Origin: Propionibacterium sp.
Lineage (GTDB): Bacteria > Actinomycetota > Actinomycetes > Actinomycetales > Actinomycetaceae
DNA: 5,107 nucleotides
Assembly: GCA_030460725.1 (NCBI GenBank)
Contig: JAKECL010000178.1
Coordinates: 1-5,107 of the forward strand
Direction: 5' to 3'
Positions 1 to 5,107 of this stretch are shown here, piece after piece. Positions within the stretch are counted from its first letter, which is position 1, and each line of letters starts with the position of its first letter. The notes under the pieces are model-generated. The model was given only the letters and a program-made list of their open reading frames with translations. It had not been told where the DNA came from and did no database searches. A program made the position numbers and the translations under genes.

Positions 1-31
1 GGGGGGGGGGCGGGGGGCCCCCCCCCCCCCC
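1..31. other. G-run/C-run low-complexity fold-back at left edge
   Basis: The first 31 bases are only G and C: ten G, one C, six G, then fourteen C. The G block followed directly by the C block is self-complementary. Nothing else in the window looks like this. It is best read as a contig-end or sequencing artefact (a homopolymer or fold-back read end), although a real GC-rich linker cannot be excluded. The bases should not be trusted for choosing the start of the next gene. Confidence 0.6.
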
Positions 32-103
32 GGCCACCCCCGCCCGGGAACGGCTCCCGGGCCCGGTGGCGCGGCTCGCTCCGGGCCCCGTCCACCTGCA
101 GGC

Positions 104-1555
104 GTGGGTGACGGACTCTCGCGCGCCTCCATGGCGGTCATCGGGGTGCTGGTGGTCGTGGCCACCACCCTGGCCGTGTGGCTGGCCGATCCGATCGGCT
201 CCGCCACAGGCACGGGCACCACCGGCAGCCCGGGCACCGCCCAGTCCGGTGCCCAGACCTCATCGGTGAGCGCCACCGGCGAGACCACGGAGGTGACCGT
301 GGGGGTCCAGGGCATGGCCTTCACGCCCTCCTCCATCGAGGTTCCCGCGGGGAACCGTCTGGTCATCACCTTCGAGAACACCGGGGATCAGTACCACGAC
401 CTCGTCCTGGCCACCGGCGCGGAGACCGGATCCGTGGCGCCGGGCGCCTCGGCCACACTGGATGCCGGTGTCATCACGGGCGATGTCTCCGGGTGGTGTT
501 CACTGCCGGGACATCGTCAGATGGGCATGACACTGCAGGTCACCGCCGTGGGCGGCTCAGGGTCGCCCTCGTCTGCCAGCCAGGGCGACGCTGCGGGAGG
601 CGCGGAGTCGGGGAACCACGACATGTCCCACATGCAGGGCGCGACCCCGGCCGGTGTCCCCAGCGCGGCAGAACTGGCCACCCAGGCCGAGCAGTCCGAC
701 CCCCACCCCGCCGAGCTCCCGGCGCTGGAGGACTCCACCGACCACCACCACACCTTCCGTGTCACGGAGCAGCAGGACCCGGTGGCGCGGGGACTCACGC
801 GCGAGGTCTGGACCTACAACGGCACCTCGCCCGGGCCGACGCTGCGGGGCAGGGTGGGGGACACCTTCCACATCACACTGGTCAACGACGGGTCCATGGG
901 GCACTCCATCGACTTCCACGCCGGTGACGTCGCGCCGAACGAGCCCATGCGCACCATCGAGCCGGGCCAGACACTGCAGTACACCTTCACGGCGCGACGC
1001 TCAGGGATCTGGATGTACCACTGCTCCACGATGCCCATGTCCATGCACATCGCCAATGGCATGTACGGTGCCGTGGTCATCGACCCTGACGGCCTGGAGC
1101 ATGCAGACCGCGAGTACGTCCTGGTGGGGGGCGAACTCTATCTGGGCAGCAACGGGGACGTGGCCGACGCCGCGAAGATCGCCGGGCTGGTCCCCGACAT
1201 CCAGACCTTCAACGGCCGGGCCTTCCAGTACGACGCCCATCCACTTCCCGCCCGGGTCGGGGAGAAGGTGCGCGTGTGGGTCCTGGATGCAGGACCGAAC
1301 CAGCCCCTGGCCTTCCACGTCGTGGGCGCACAATTCGACACCGTGTGGAGCGAGGGGCACGCCTTTGTGGTGGCGGGCACCTCCACGGACGGGGCCACCC
1401 GGGGGGCGACGGGCGCCCAGGTCCTGCCACTGCTGCCCGCCCAGGGAGGCTACGTCGAGTTCACCCCACACGAGCCGGGTCGCTACGCCTTCGTCAACCA
1501 CGCCATGAGCCTGGCGGAGAAGGGCGCACACGGGTTCTTCGAGGTCACGCAGTAG
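104..1555 (+). CDS. nirK: Membrane-anchored cupredoxin-NirK/AniA-type copper nitrite reductase, possibly 5'-truncated
   Basis: Multicopper protein predicted to reduce nitrite to nitric oxide on the outer face of the membrane. Residues 10-28 form one hydrophobic helix (anchor or signal), followed by a Gly/Ser/Thr linker. Residues 61-148 are a cupredoxin domain with a complete type 1 copper set: H98, C132, H137, M142. A linker (150-212) carries a His/Met cluster (H172, M174, H176, M177). Residues 213-483 are the two-domain reductase: type 1 ligands H267, C307, H315, M320; type 2 ligands H272, H306, H466; catalytic pair D270 and H405. The stretch YHCSTMPMSMHIANGMYG closely matches what I recall of Neisseria AniA, including the short C-x7-H spacing of class II enzymes. 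The GTG at 104 is the first visible in-frame start; ATG 131 is an alternative that would begin at the helix. Neither has a ribosome binding site, and the frame is open to the left edge. I recall related actinobacterial proteins with extra N-terminal membrane helices, so the true start may lie outside. Nitrite as substrate is inferred from the family; another copper or NO-linked role is possible. Confidence 0.88.
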   Translation: MGDGLSRASMAVIGVLVVVATTLAVWLADPIGSATGTGTTGSPGTAQSGAQTSSVSATGETTEVTVGVQGMAFTPSSIEVPAGNRLVITFENTGDQYHDLVLATGAETGSVAPGASATLDAGVITGDVSGWCSLPGHRQMGMTLQVTAVGGSGSPSSASQGDAAGGAESGNHDMSHMQGATPAGVPSAAELATQAEQSDPHPAELPALEDSTDHHHTFRVTEQQDPVARGLTREVWTYNGTSPGPTLRGRVGDTFHITLVNDGSMGHSIDFHAGDVAPNEPMRTIEPGQTLQYTFTARRSGIWMYHCSTMPMSMHIANGMYGAVVIDPDGLEHADREYVLVGGELYLGSNGDVADAAKIAGLVPDIQTFNGRAFQYDAHPLPARVGEKVRVWVLDAGPNQPLAFHVVGAQFDTVWSEGHAFVVAGTSTDGATRGATGAQVLPLLPAQGGYVEFTPHEPGRYAFVNHAMSLAEKGAHGFFEVTQ

Positions 1556-1557
1556 AG

Positions 1558-1577
1558 CGGGTGAGGCAGTCCACCCG
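1558..1577 (+). terminator. Weak stem-loop just after the reductase stop codon
   Basis: CGGGTG (1558-1563) pairs with CACCCG (1572-1577) across an 8-base loop, starting three bases after the TAG stop. There is no T-tract, so this is at best a weak terminator or an mRNA 3'-end stabiliser. In GC-rich DNA a 6-bp stem can arise by chance. It would fit the idea that the next gene is transcribed separately. Confidence 0.2.
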
Positions 1578-1586
1578 GGCCGCTGC

Positions 1587-1615
1587 TTCCGACCCCGACG
1601 GCGCCCGCATAGACT
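1587..1615 (+). promoter_or_regulatory. Putative promoter giving a leaderless MFS transcript
   Basis: TAGACT at 1610-1615 fits the actinobacterial TANNNT -10 consensus. TTCCGA at 1587-1592 is a poor -35 (three of six matches to TTGACA), but the spacing is exactly 17 bp. The -10 box ends 8 bases before the GTG at 1624, so transcription would begin at or within a couple of bases of the start codon. That, with the lack of any ribosome binding site, points to leaderless translation. It is a prediction from pattern and spacing only. Confidence 0.45.
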
Positions 1616-1623
1616 CGATCATC

Positions 1624-2877
1624 GTGCTCTCCACCTACGTCGACGTGCTGCGGCTGCCCGGGGCCTGGCGATTCTGCCTGGCCGGATTCATCCTGCGCAT
1701 GCCGATGTCACTGGTGGGGATCTCCACGATCCTGCTCATCAAGGCCACCTACGGGAACTACACCCTGGCCGGCGCGGTGAGTGCCGCCAACATCATCGGG
1801 CTCTCCATCGGAGCCCCGCTGCTGGCGCGACTGGTGGACACCCGCGGCCAACGCACAGTCATGGCGCCCTCGCTGACCCTCTCCGCCCTGTCGATGGTCT
1901 CCCTGGTCGCCGCAGCCCTGGCCCACGCGCCCCAGTGGGCGCTGTTCGCCCTGGCCACCCTGTCGGGTGCCACCTGGGGATCCCCCGGGGCCCTGGTGCG
2001 CGCCCGGTGGTCCACGGTGGTCACCACCCAGAGACAGCTCACCACGGCGTACGCCATGGAGGCCGCCATCGACGAGTTCGTCTTCATCGTCGGCCCCATC
2101 ATGGCCACCTTGCTGGGCACCATGGTCCACCCCGCCACCGGGCTGGTCCTGGCGGTGGCGTTCCTGAGCGTGGGAGGCGTCGCCTTCCTCGGACAAGGGG
2201 CCACCGAGCCCCCGATCATCCGCCGGGAAGCAGGCCAACCCCATCCCACCGTCCTGTCCAACCCTGTGGTCGTGGGCCTGGCACTGACCTACATCGGGGC
2301 CGGGGCGATGTTCGGCGCCAACGACGTCTCCGTGGTGGCCTTCACGGAGGAGCACGGCGCGGCTGCGCTGGCTGGCCCCCTGCTGGCGTTCTTCGCGCTG
2401 GGGTCCTTCACTGCGGCCCTGGTCTACGGCGCGCGCAGCTGGCGCCAACCCCTGTGGAAGCTCTACGCGGTGGGCATCGTGGCACTGGCCCTGGGTGCCT
2501 CCACCTTCCTGCTCGCGCGTGGCCTGGTGGTGTTGGCCGTCGTCATGTGGATCACGGGCCTGACCATTGCGCCGACGATGACGAACGTGAACACGATCAT
2601 CACGAAGGTCGTGCCCCCGACCCAGTTGACGGAGGGGCTGACCTGGATGTCGACCGCCATGAACATCGGGACCTCCATCGGCGCGGCCCTGGGAGGACGC
2701 CGGGTGGACGCCGCGGGGGCACACGGAGGATTCCTGGTGGTCATCGTCTGCGCATGGGTGATGGTGGTCCTCATGGTCCTGGGCCTGCCGCGCCTGCGGC
2801 GTGAGACGACCACGGCCGACCTGGAGCTCCTGGAGACCTTGGCTGAGGACCCACCCCGTCAGGCGCCCACCGTCTGA
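1624..2877 (+). CDS. MFS (major facilitator superfamily) transporter, substrate unknown
   Basis: Inner-membrane secondary transporter of 417 aa, the usual length for a 12-helix MFS protein. Approximate helices: 12-38, 47-69, 77-100, 103-124, 142-165, 170-190, then a cytoplasmic loop (191-210), and 211-240, 246-270, 276-297, 298-318, 337-358, 366-388. The loop between helices 2 and 3 has a motif A-like sequence (GAPLLARLVDTRGQRTVM, residues 63-80). AYAMEAAIDEFVFIVGP (142-158) and LTEGLTWMSTAMNIGTSIG (335-353) resemble a branch of uncharacterised actinobacterial MFS_1 exporters. No nitrate/nitrite-porter (NarK) signature is apparent, so the upstream reductase does not define the substrate. The C-terminal tail (389-417) is charged and cytoplasmic. 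The frame runs open far upstream inside the reductase gene, so the start needs choosing. GTG 1624 is preferred because it directly precedes the N-terminal helix region and sits 8 bases after a TAGACT box. GTG 1561 is an alternative that would add a polar 21-residue extension. The gene converges on the DUF4342 gene. Confidence 0.87.
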   Translation: MLSTYVDVLRLPGAWRFCLAGFILRMPMSLVGISTILLIKATYGNYTLAGAVSAANIIGLSIGAPLLARLVDTRGQRTVMAPSLTLSALSMVSLVAAALAHAPQWALFALATLSGATWGSPGALVRARWSTVVTTQRQLTTAYAMEAAIDEFVFIVGPIMATLLGTMVHPATGLVLAVAFLSVGGVAFLGQGATEPPIIRREAGQPHPTVLSNPVVVGLALTYIGAGAMFGANDVSVVAFTEEHGAAALAGPLLAFFALGSFTAALVYGARSWRQPLWKLYAVGIVALALGASTFLLARGLVVLAVVMWITGLTIAPTMTNVNTIITKVVPPTQLTEGLTWMSTAMNIGTSIGAALGGRRVDAAGAHGGFLVVIVCAWVMVVLMVLGLPRLRRETTTADLELLETLAEDPPRQAPTV

Positions 2878-2887
2878 GGCGGACGAG

Positions 2888-2906
2888 GGCGGGGACGGTC
2901 CCCGCC
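2888..2906. terminator. GC-rich stem-loop between convergent genes
   Basis: GGCGGGGA (2888-2895) pairs perfectly with TCCCCGCC (2899-2906) around a three-base CGG loop. It begins 10 bases after the MFS stop codon and lies in the 76-bp gap before the stop of the oppositely oriented DUF4342 gene, so it could end transcription from both sides. No T-tract follows on either strand, which is common for actinobacterial terminators but leaves the call unproven. Confidence 0.5.
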
Positions 2907-2923
2907 TGACCACACCAGTCAGG
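2905..2923. terminator. Second, overlapping stem-loop in the convergent gap
   Basis: CCTGAC (2905-2910) pairs with GTCAGG (2918-2923) across a 7-base loop. The left arm shares two bases with the right arm of the preceding 8-bp hairpin, so the two structures cannot form fully at once. It may be an auxiliary terminator element, or a chance inverted repeat. Confidence 0.3.
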
Positions 2924-2953
2924 TTCCCGGGCCCGCCTCCCATCCCCCCGTAG

Positions 2954-3322
2954 TCAGGACTGTGCGGGGCCGCCCTCGTGCGTGTCGGTCCCCTGGGCAT
3001 CCGGTTCGTGGACCTCGACGTCGACCACGGGGCCCCCGGAGTTGACGTCCGTGCGTTCGACCTCCAGGCGCACCTTGGCCAGCACCGCGACCAGCGCTGT
3101 GATCGCCGCAATCGTCGGCGAGGCGAGCACCGCGATTCCGCCAGCCGCGACGCCGGCGTTCATGGGGACCGCCAGGAGCTGCTTGCCCTGCTGGTCCCGG
3201 ATGATGATGCGCCGCACGTCGCCGTCGGCGAGGAGCTTCTTGATCGTGGCCACCGCTTCACTGCCCGCCACCTCGATGCGCTCAGTGAAGGTGCGTGCCT
3301 TGTCGTCATTCTGTCCAGCCAT
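2954..3322 (-). CDS. DUF4342 domain-containing small protein
   Basis: A 122-aa protein of unknown function. Residues 11-90 match the DUF4342 pattern as I know it: an amphipathic N-terminal part (TFTERIEVAGSEAVATIKKL), then GDVRRIIIRDQQGKQLLAVP at residues 34-53, a Gly/Ala-rich hydrophobic stretch (55-83) long enough to cross or sit in the membrane, and a short basic/acidic strand (KVRLEVER). The tail (92-122) is acidic, polar and probably disordered. ATG 3322 is chosen because an AGGAGG-type site lies 9 bases upstream on the minus strand; an upstream in-frame ATG at 3391 would add 23 residues without such a site and would run across the 27-bp dyad. The gene is divergent from the App1-type phosphatase and convergent with the MFS gene. 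The family's biochemical role is not established to my knowledge, so no function is assigned. Confidence 0.85.
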   Translation of the reverse strand: MAGQNDDKARTFTERIEVAGSEAVATIKKLLADGDVRRIIIRDQQGKQLLAVPMNAGVAAGGIAVLASPTIAAITALVAVLAKVRLEVERTDVNSGGPVVDVEVHEPDAQGTDTHEGGPAQS

Positions 3323-3331
3323 GGCTGTGAT

Positions 3332-3338
3332 CCCTCCT
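3332..3338 (-). promoter_or_regulatory. Strong ribosome binding site of the DUF4342 gene
   Basis: On the minus strand the sequence reads AGGAGGG, nine bases before the ATG at 3322. It is a near-perfect anti-16S match and decides the start in favour of the 122-aa protein over the longer open frame. Confidence 0.85.
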
Positions 3339-3381
3339 GATCGGTTCACCAGCATCATGGCAGTCCCGGACCGGCAACGCA

Positions 3382-3408
3382 TCGGGGACAACCCTGGGAT
3401 GTCCCCGA
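3382..3408. promoter_or_regulatory. 27-bp dyad, candidate operator
   Basis: TCGGGGACA (3382-3390) is exactly mirrored by TGTCCCCGA (3400-3408). The 9-base centre again contains an inverted CCC-T-GGG. Over the whole 27 bp only one pair (A3391/A3399) breaks the symmetry around the central T3395. It lies 59 bases upstream of the DUF4342 start and 168 bases upstream of the phosphatase start. Length and symmetry fit a dimeric repressor site; a transcript hairpin is the alternative. I recognise no known regulator's consensus. Confidence 0.5.
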
Positions 3409-3432
3409 GGGAGCCCCCGGGGCACCTCCGGT

Positions 3433-3446
3433 GGGTCGACCGACCC
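3433..3446. promoter_or_regulatory. 14-bp palindrome in the divergent intergenic region
   Basis: GGGTCG (3433-3438) and CGACCC (3441-3446) form an inverted repeat around AC. It is in the same 254-bp region as the 27-bp dyad but with an unrelated sequence. It may be a protein-binding site; short GC-rich palindromes are also common by chance here. Confidence 0.25.
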
Positions 3447-3488
3447 GCAGACCCCGCCGACAGGGCTTCCGCGCTGTCCTCGAGAACC

Positions 3489-3508
3489 GAACGGTGCCGG
3501 ATCCGTTC
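3489..3508. promoter_or_regulatory. 20-bp imperfect dyad upstream of the phosphatase gene
   Basis: GAACGG (3489-3494) is mirrored by CCGTTC (3503-3508), and the 8-base spacer has a central CCGG, giving 16 of 20 symmetric positions. It lies 68 bases before the phosphatase start, where a promoter would be expected. No convincing TANNNT -10 box is seen nearby; the best local candidate, GATGAT at 3527-3532, is weak. Confidence 0.25.
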
Positions 3509-3563
3509 TGTGGCGTCCCACTGCGCGATGATGGGGGCATGCCCAGCCCTCGCGCCTCCACCC

Positions 3564-3568
3564 AGGAG
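3564..3568 (+). promoter_or_regulatory. Ribosome binding site of the App1-type phosphatase gene
   Basis: AGGAG lies eight bases before ATG 3577, the expected spacing. It fixes the start of the phosphatase. Confidence 0.8.
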
Positions 3569-3576
3569 CCCACCCG

Positions 3577-4947
3577 ATGATCGATGACGAGACCCCCTCC
3601 CCGCTGCTCTCGATGGTCACTGCCCTCGACGAACGGACCAGCACGCTGGTGGCCCGCTACCTGGGCTGGACCGGCTGCTACCCGGGCATCATCGCCTTCG
3701 GGGGCTACGGCTCGCAGTCCATGGTCCGCGTGCTGGGTCGGGCCCTGATGACGCGCACGGGCGACCAGCGTGACTGGCTGGGGCAGCGTCGCGGCTGGCG
3801 GCAGTTCATGGACGCCCAGATCCCCCACCAGCCAGTCCTCGTGACCTGCGGGCGTGCCCGTGCCATCACCTTCGCCGATCCCGGCGGCTACGTCGACCTC
3901 ACGCTGCGCGACCATGACCTGACCCCGGGCTGGCACCAGGCCACCCTGCAGGTCCTCCACGCCGGCGACGTCGCCGCGGCCGGCATCGACCAGGGTCACG
4001 CTCCCCTTCCTGTAGAGCTGGTGTCGGGACGGCTGCGGCCCCTGGGGACCCGCGGCGAGGAAGGTGACCAGGGCGAGCAGGGCACGGACGCGGCGACCGG
4101 CAGCGGTCATGGCGCAGGCACGGGTGGGCGCCTGCGTGCCGGGGCTGCCACCCATGTGGCGCTGCGCGTGGTGGGCGACGGTGAGCACCTGGGCCTCGTC
4201 TCCGACATCGATGACACGGTGATGGTCTCCATGGTGCCGCGTCTGTTGGTGGCGGTGAAGCATGCGTTCCTGGACCGCGTCTCCTCCCGTGAGGCGGTAC
4301 CCGGCATGGCGGAGATGCTCACCCGGGTGGCCCAGGTGGCCGGGCGACGCCAGCACGATTCAGGAGCCGATCCCGCCACCCTGCCCCCGGGGCAGCTGCC
4401 CGCCCCCGTCATTTACCTGTCGACGGGGGCGTGGAACGTCGTGCCCACGGTGCGGGACTTCCTGGCACGCCTGCACTACCCGCGCGGAGCGTTCCTGATG
4501 ACGGACTTCGGCCCGTCCAACAGTGGGTGGTTCCGCTCCGGCCCGGAGCACAAGCGTCGGGAACTGCGACGCCTGGCCACCGACGTGCCCCAGGTGCGCT
4601 GGATCCTGGTGGGCGACGACGGTCAGCGTGATCCCGCGATCTATGCGGAGTTCGCCCGGGAGCACCCTGATCGCGTCGCCGGAATCGCCATTCGTTCCCT
4701 CTCGGAACTCGAGCAGGTCCTGGCCCACGGCACACCCGTGCCCTTGGTTCCCGACGCCCTGTGGTCGGTCCCCGACGACATCCCCGTCTGGTACGGCGGC
4801 GATGGCACGGAGCTGCTGGACAGCATGCGTCGAGGCGGCATCGACCGTCGCCTGGCGCCCCTGACGCATGCCGGTGGGGACGAGGACGAGGACGGGGCTG
4901 CCGGACCCGGCACCTCGACGGGACCGACCCCCGACCAGGAGTCCTGA
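3577..4947 (+). CDS. App1/DUF2183 family HAD-type phosphatase (phosphatidate phosphatase-like)
   Basis: A 456-aa protein of the App1 catalytic-domain family, named after the yeast Mg2+-dependent phosphatidate phosphatase App1; the substrate of bacterial members is not settled. Residues 1-150 are the N-terminal domain, with the GYGSQSMVRVLGRAL region (43-57) and the LTPGWHQATLQV segment (115-126) typical of actinobacterial homologues. The catalytic domain runs from about 205 to 385: SDIDDT with D210 and D212 as the nucleophile and acid/base of the HAD D-x-D-x-T motif, YLSTGAWNV with T283 (motif II), EHKRREL with K326 (motif III), and GDDGQRDPAIY with D347/D348 (motif IV). There is no signal peptide, so it is probably cytoplasmic. 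Compared with homologues I recall, residues 155-190 are an insertion containing four Gly-X-Y triplets (160-171) and a Gly/Ala run, and 257-275 is a second Pro/Gly-rich insertion. The C-terminus (433-456) is acidic and likely disordered. It is divergent from the DUF4342 gene and has its own ribosome binding site. Confidence 0.88.
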   Translation: MIDDETPSPLLSMVTALDERTSTLVARYLGWTGCYPGIIAFGGYGSQSMVRVLGRALMTRTGDQRDWLGQRRGWRQFMDAQIPHQPVLVTCGRARAITFADPGGYVDLTLRDHDLTPGWHQATLQVLHAGDVAAAGIDQGHAPLPVELVSGRLRPLGTRGEEGDQGEQGTDAATGSGHGAGTGGRLRAGAATHVALRVVGDGEHLGLVSDIDDTVMVSMVPRLLVAVKHAFLDRVSSREAVPGMAEMLTRVAQVAGRRQHDSGADPATLPPGQLPAPVIYLSTGAWNVVPTVRDFLARLHYPRGAFLMTDFGPSNSGWFRSGPEHKRRELRRLATDVPQVRWILVGDDGQRDPAIYAEFAREHPDRVAGIAIRSLSELEQVLAHGTPVPLVPDALWSVPDDIPVWYGGDGTELLDSMRRGGIDRRLAPLTHAGGDEDEDGAAGPGTSTGPTPDQES

Positions 4948-4992
4948 GCCGACGGCCCCACAGCTCCACAACTCCACGGCCCTCACCCACAT

Positions 4993-5038
4993 CCACCCCG
5001 GGGCACGCCCCACAGCCACCCCGGGGCACGCCCCACAG
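4993..5038. repeat. Perfect 2 x 23-bp tandem direct repeat
   Basis: Two identical, directly adjacent 23-bp units (4993-5015 and 5016-5038) start CCACCCCGGGGCACG and end CCCCACAG. Each contains a CCCCGGGG palindrome and a small GGGG-CACG-CCCC hairpin. The last nine bases (GCCCCACAG) occur once more at 4955-4963, just after the phosphatase stop. It lies in the 160-bp non-coding stretch to the right edge. It could be paired binding sites, tandem terminator hairpins or a simple duplication. Confidence 0.75.
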
Positions 5039-5043
5039 TCCAC

Positions 5044-5107
5044 TGAGGTTGACCCCGGATTCCGGACACTGACCAGGCGGGTTCTGCGTGATCGTGGGCC
5101 TGTCGGG
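5044..5107. mobile_element. Possible terminal end of an IS3-like insertion sequence, cut by the right edge
   Basis: From 5044 the sequence begins TGAGGTTGACCCCGGATTCC and continues GGACACTGA. A TGA start followed by GACCCC and TTCCGGACA resembles the terminal inverted repeats of IS3-type elements as I remember them. It also contains an 11-bp dyad (CCGGA-T-TCCGG, 5055-5065). No transposase codons are visible before the edge. A contig ending in a multicopy IS would be expected in a short-read assembly. It may instead be the upstream region of an ordinary gene. Confidence 0.28.

Noticed and set aside
654..1508. 284-codon plus-strand frame inside the copper reductase
   Set aside because: It is a Ser/Thr/Pro/Arg-rich frame-shifted shadow of a gene whose copper ligands are all intact in the other frame.
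1276..1623. Upstream extension of the MFS frame
   Set aside because: The extension overlaps the reductase and encodes an Arg/Gly-rich segment with no relation to MFS N-termini. The transporter homology begins just after GTG 1624.
1624..2877. MFS protein as a nitrate/nitrite porter partnering the reductase
   Set aside because: No NarK-type nitrate signature is visible, and the gene seems to have its own promoter; adjacency alone does not support this.
1708..3111. Long open frame on the minus strand (467 codons)
   Set aside because: It is antisense to the MFS gene and overlaps the end of the DUF4342 gene. Its translation is Gly/Gln/His/Arg-rich with no domain or membrane pattern, typical of antisense frames in GC-rich DNA.
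2978..3587. Plus-strand frames across the DUF4342 gene and the intergenic region
   Set aside because: They have no ribosome binding site or family pattern, and they conflict with the DUF4342 gene and its strong ribosome binding site.
3355..4356. Long open frame on the minus strand (333 codons)
   Set aside because: It lies opposite the phosphatase, whose family motifs and ribosome binding site are clear. The antisense product is low-complexity with no recognisable fold.
1..5107. CRISPR array, tRNA or rRNA gene, toxin-antitoxin or defence system
   Set aside because: No regularly spaced repeats, tRNA-like cloverleaf, rRNA signature or recognisable defence genes were seen on either strand. The only direct repeat is the two-unit tandem at 4993-5038, which has no spacers.

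Overview
The window is high-GC DNA with strong G/C third-position bias, GTG starts, AGGAG-type ribosome binding sites and protein families typical of Actinomycetota. Genus and family cannot be fixed from the sequence. The left edge is a G-run/C-run fold-back that looks like a contig end or sequencing artefact. The right edge resembles the start of an insertion sequence. The window is therefore probably a whole short contig or a contig end.

Layout from left to right. Position 104-1555 (+) is a copper protein: a membrane-anchored, periplasm-side nitrite reductase of the NirK/AniA type with an extra cupredoxin domain fused in front. All type 1 and type 2 copper ligands and the catalytic Asp/His pair are visible. 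Its reading frame is open to the left edge, so the gene may be 5'-truncated. After a 68-bp gap, position 1624-2877 (+) is a 12-helix MFS transporter that appears to have its own promoter (TAGACT -10 box) and a leaderless GTG start. It converges on position 2954-3322 (-), a small DUF4342 protein. The gap between them contains two overlapping stem-loops that could serve as a terminator.

The DUF4342 gene is divergent from position 3577-4947 (+), an App1/DUF2183 HAD-type phosphatase with a D-x-D-x-T motif. The two share a 254-bp intergenic region with three inverted repeats, the best being a 27-bp dyad at 3382-3408. Downstream of the phosphatase is a perfect 2 x 23-bp tandem repeat, followed by a sequence resembling an IS3-type terminal inverted repeat that runs off the right edge.

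How the genes work together: the copper reductase would reduce nitrite to NO (or act in copper/NO handling) outside the membrane. The MFS gene lies downstream but seems independently promoted, and its substrate is not evident. The DUF4342 and App1 genes may share regulation through the divergent promoter region. No defence system, CRISPR array, RNA gene or clearly novel multi-gene system is visible. The most noteworthy items are the three-cupredoxin reductase architecture, the leaderless promoter, the 27-bp dyad and the tandem repeat next to a possible IS end.
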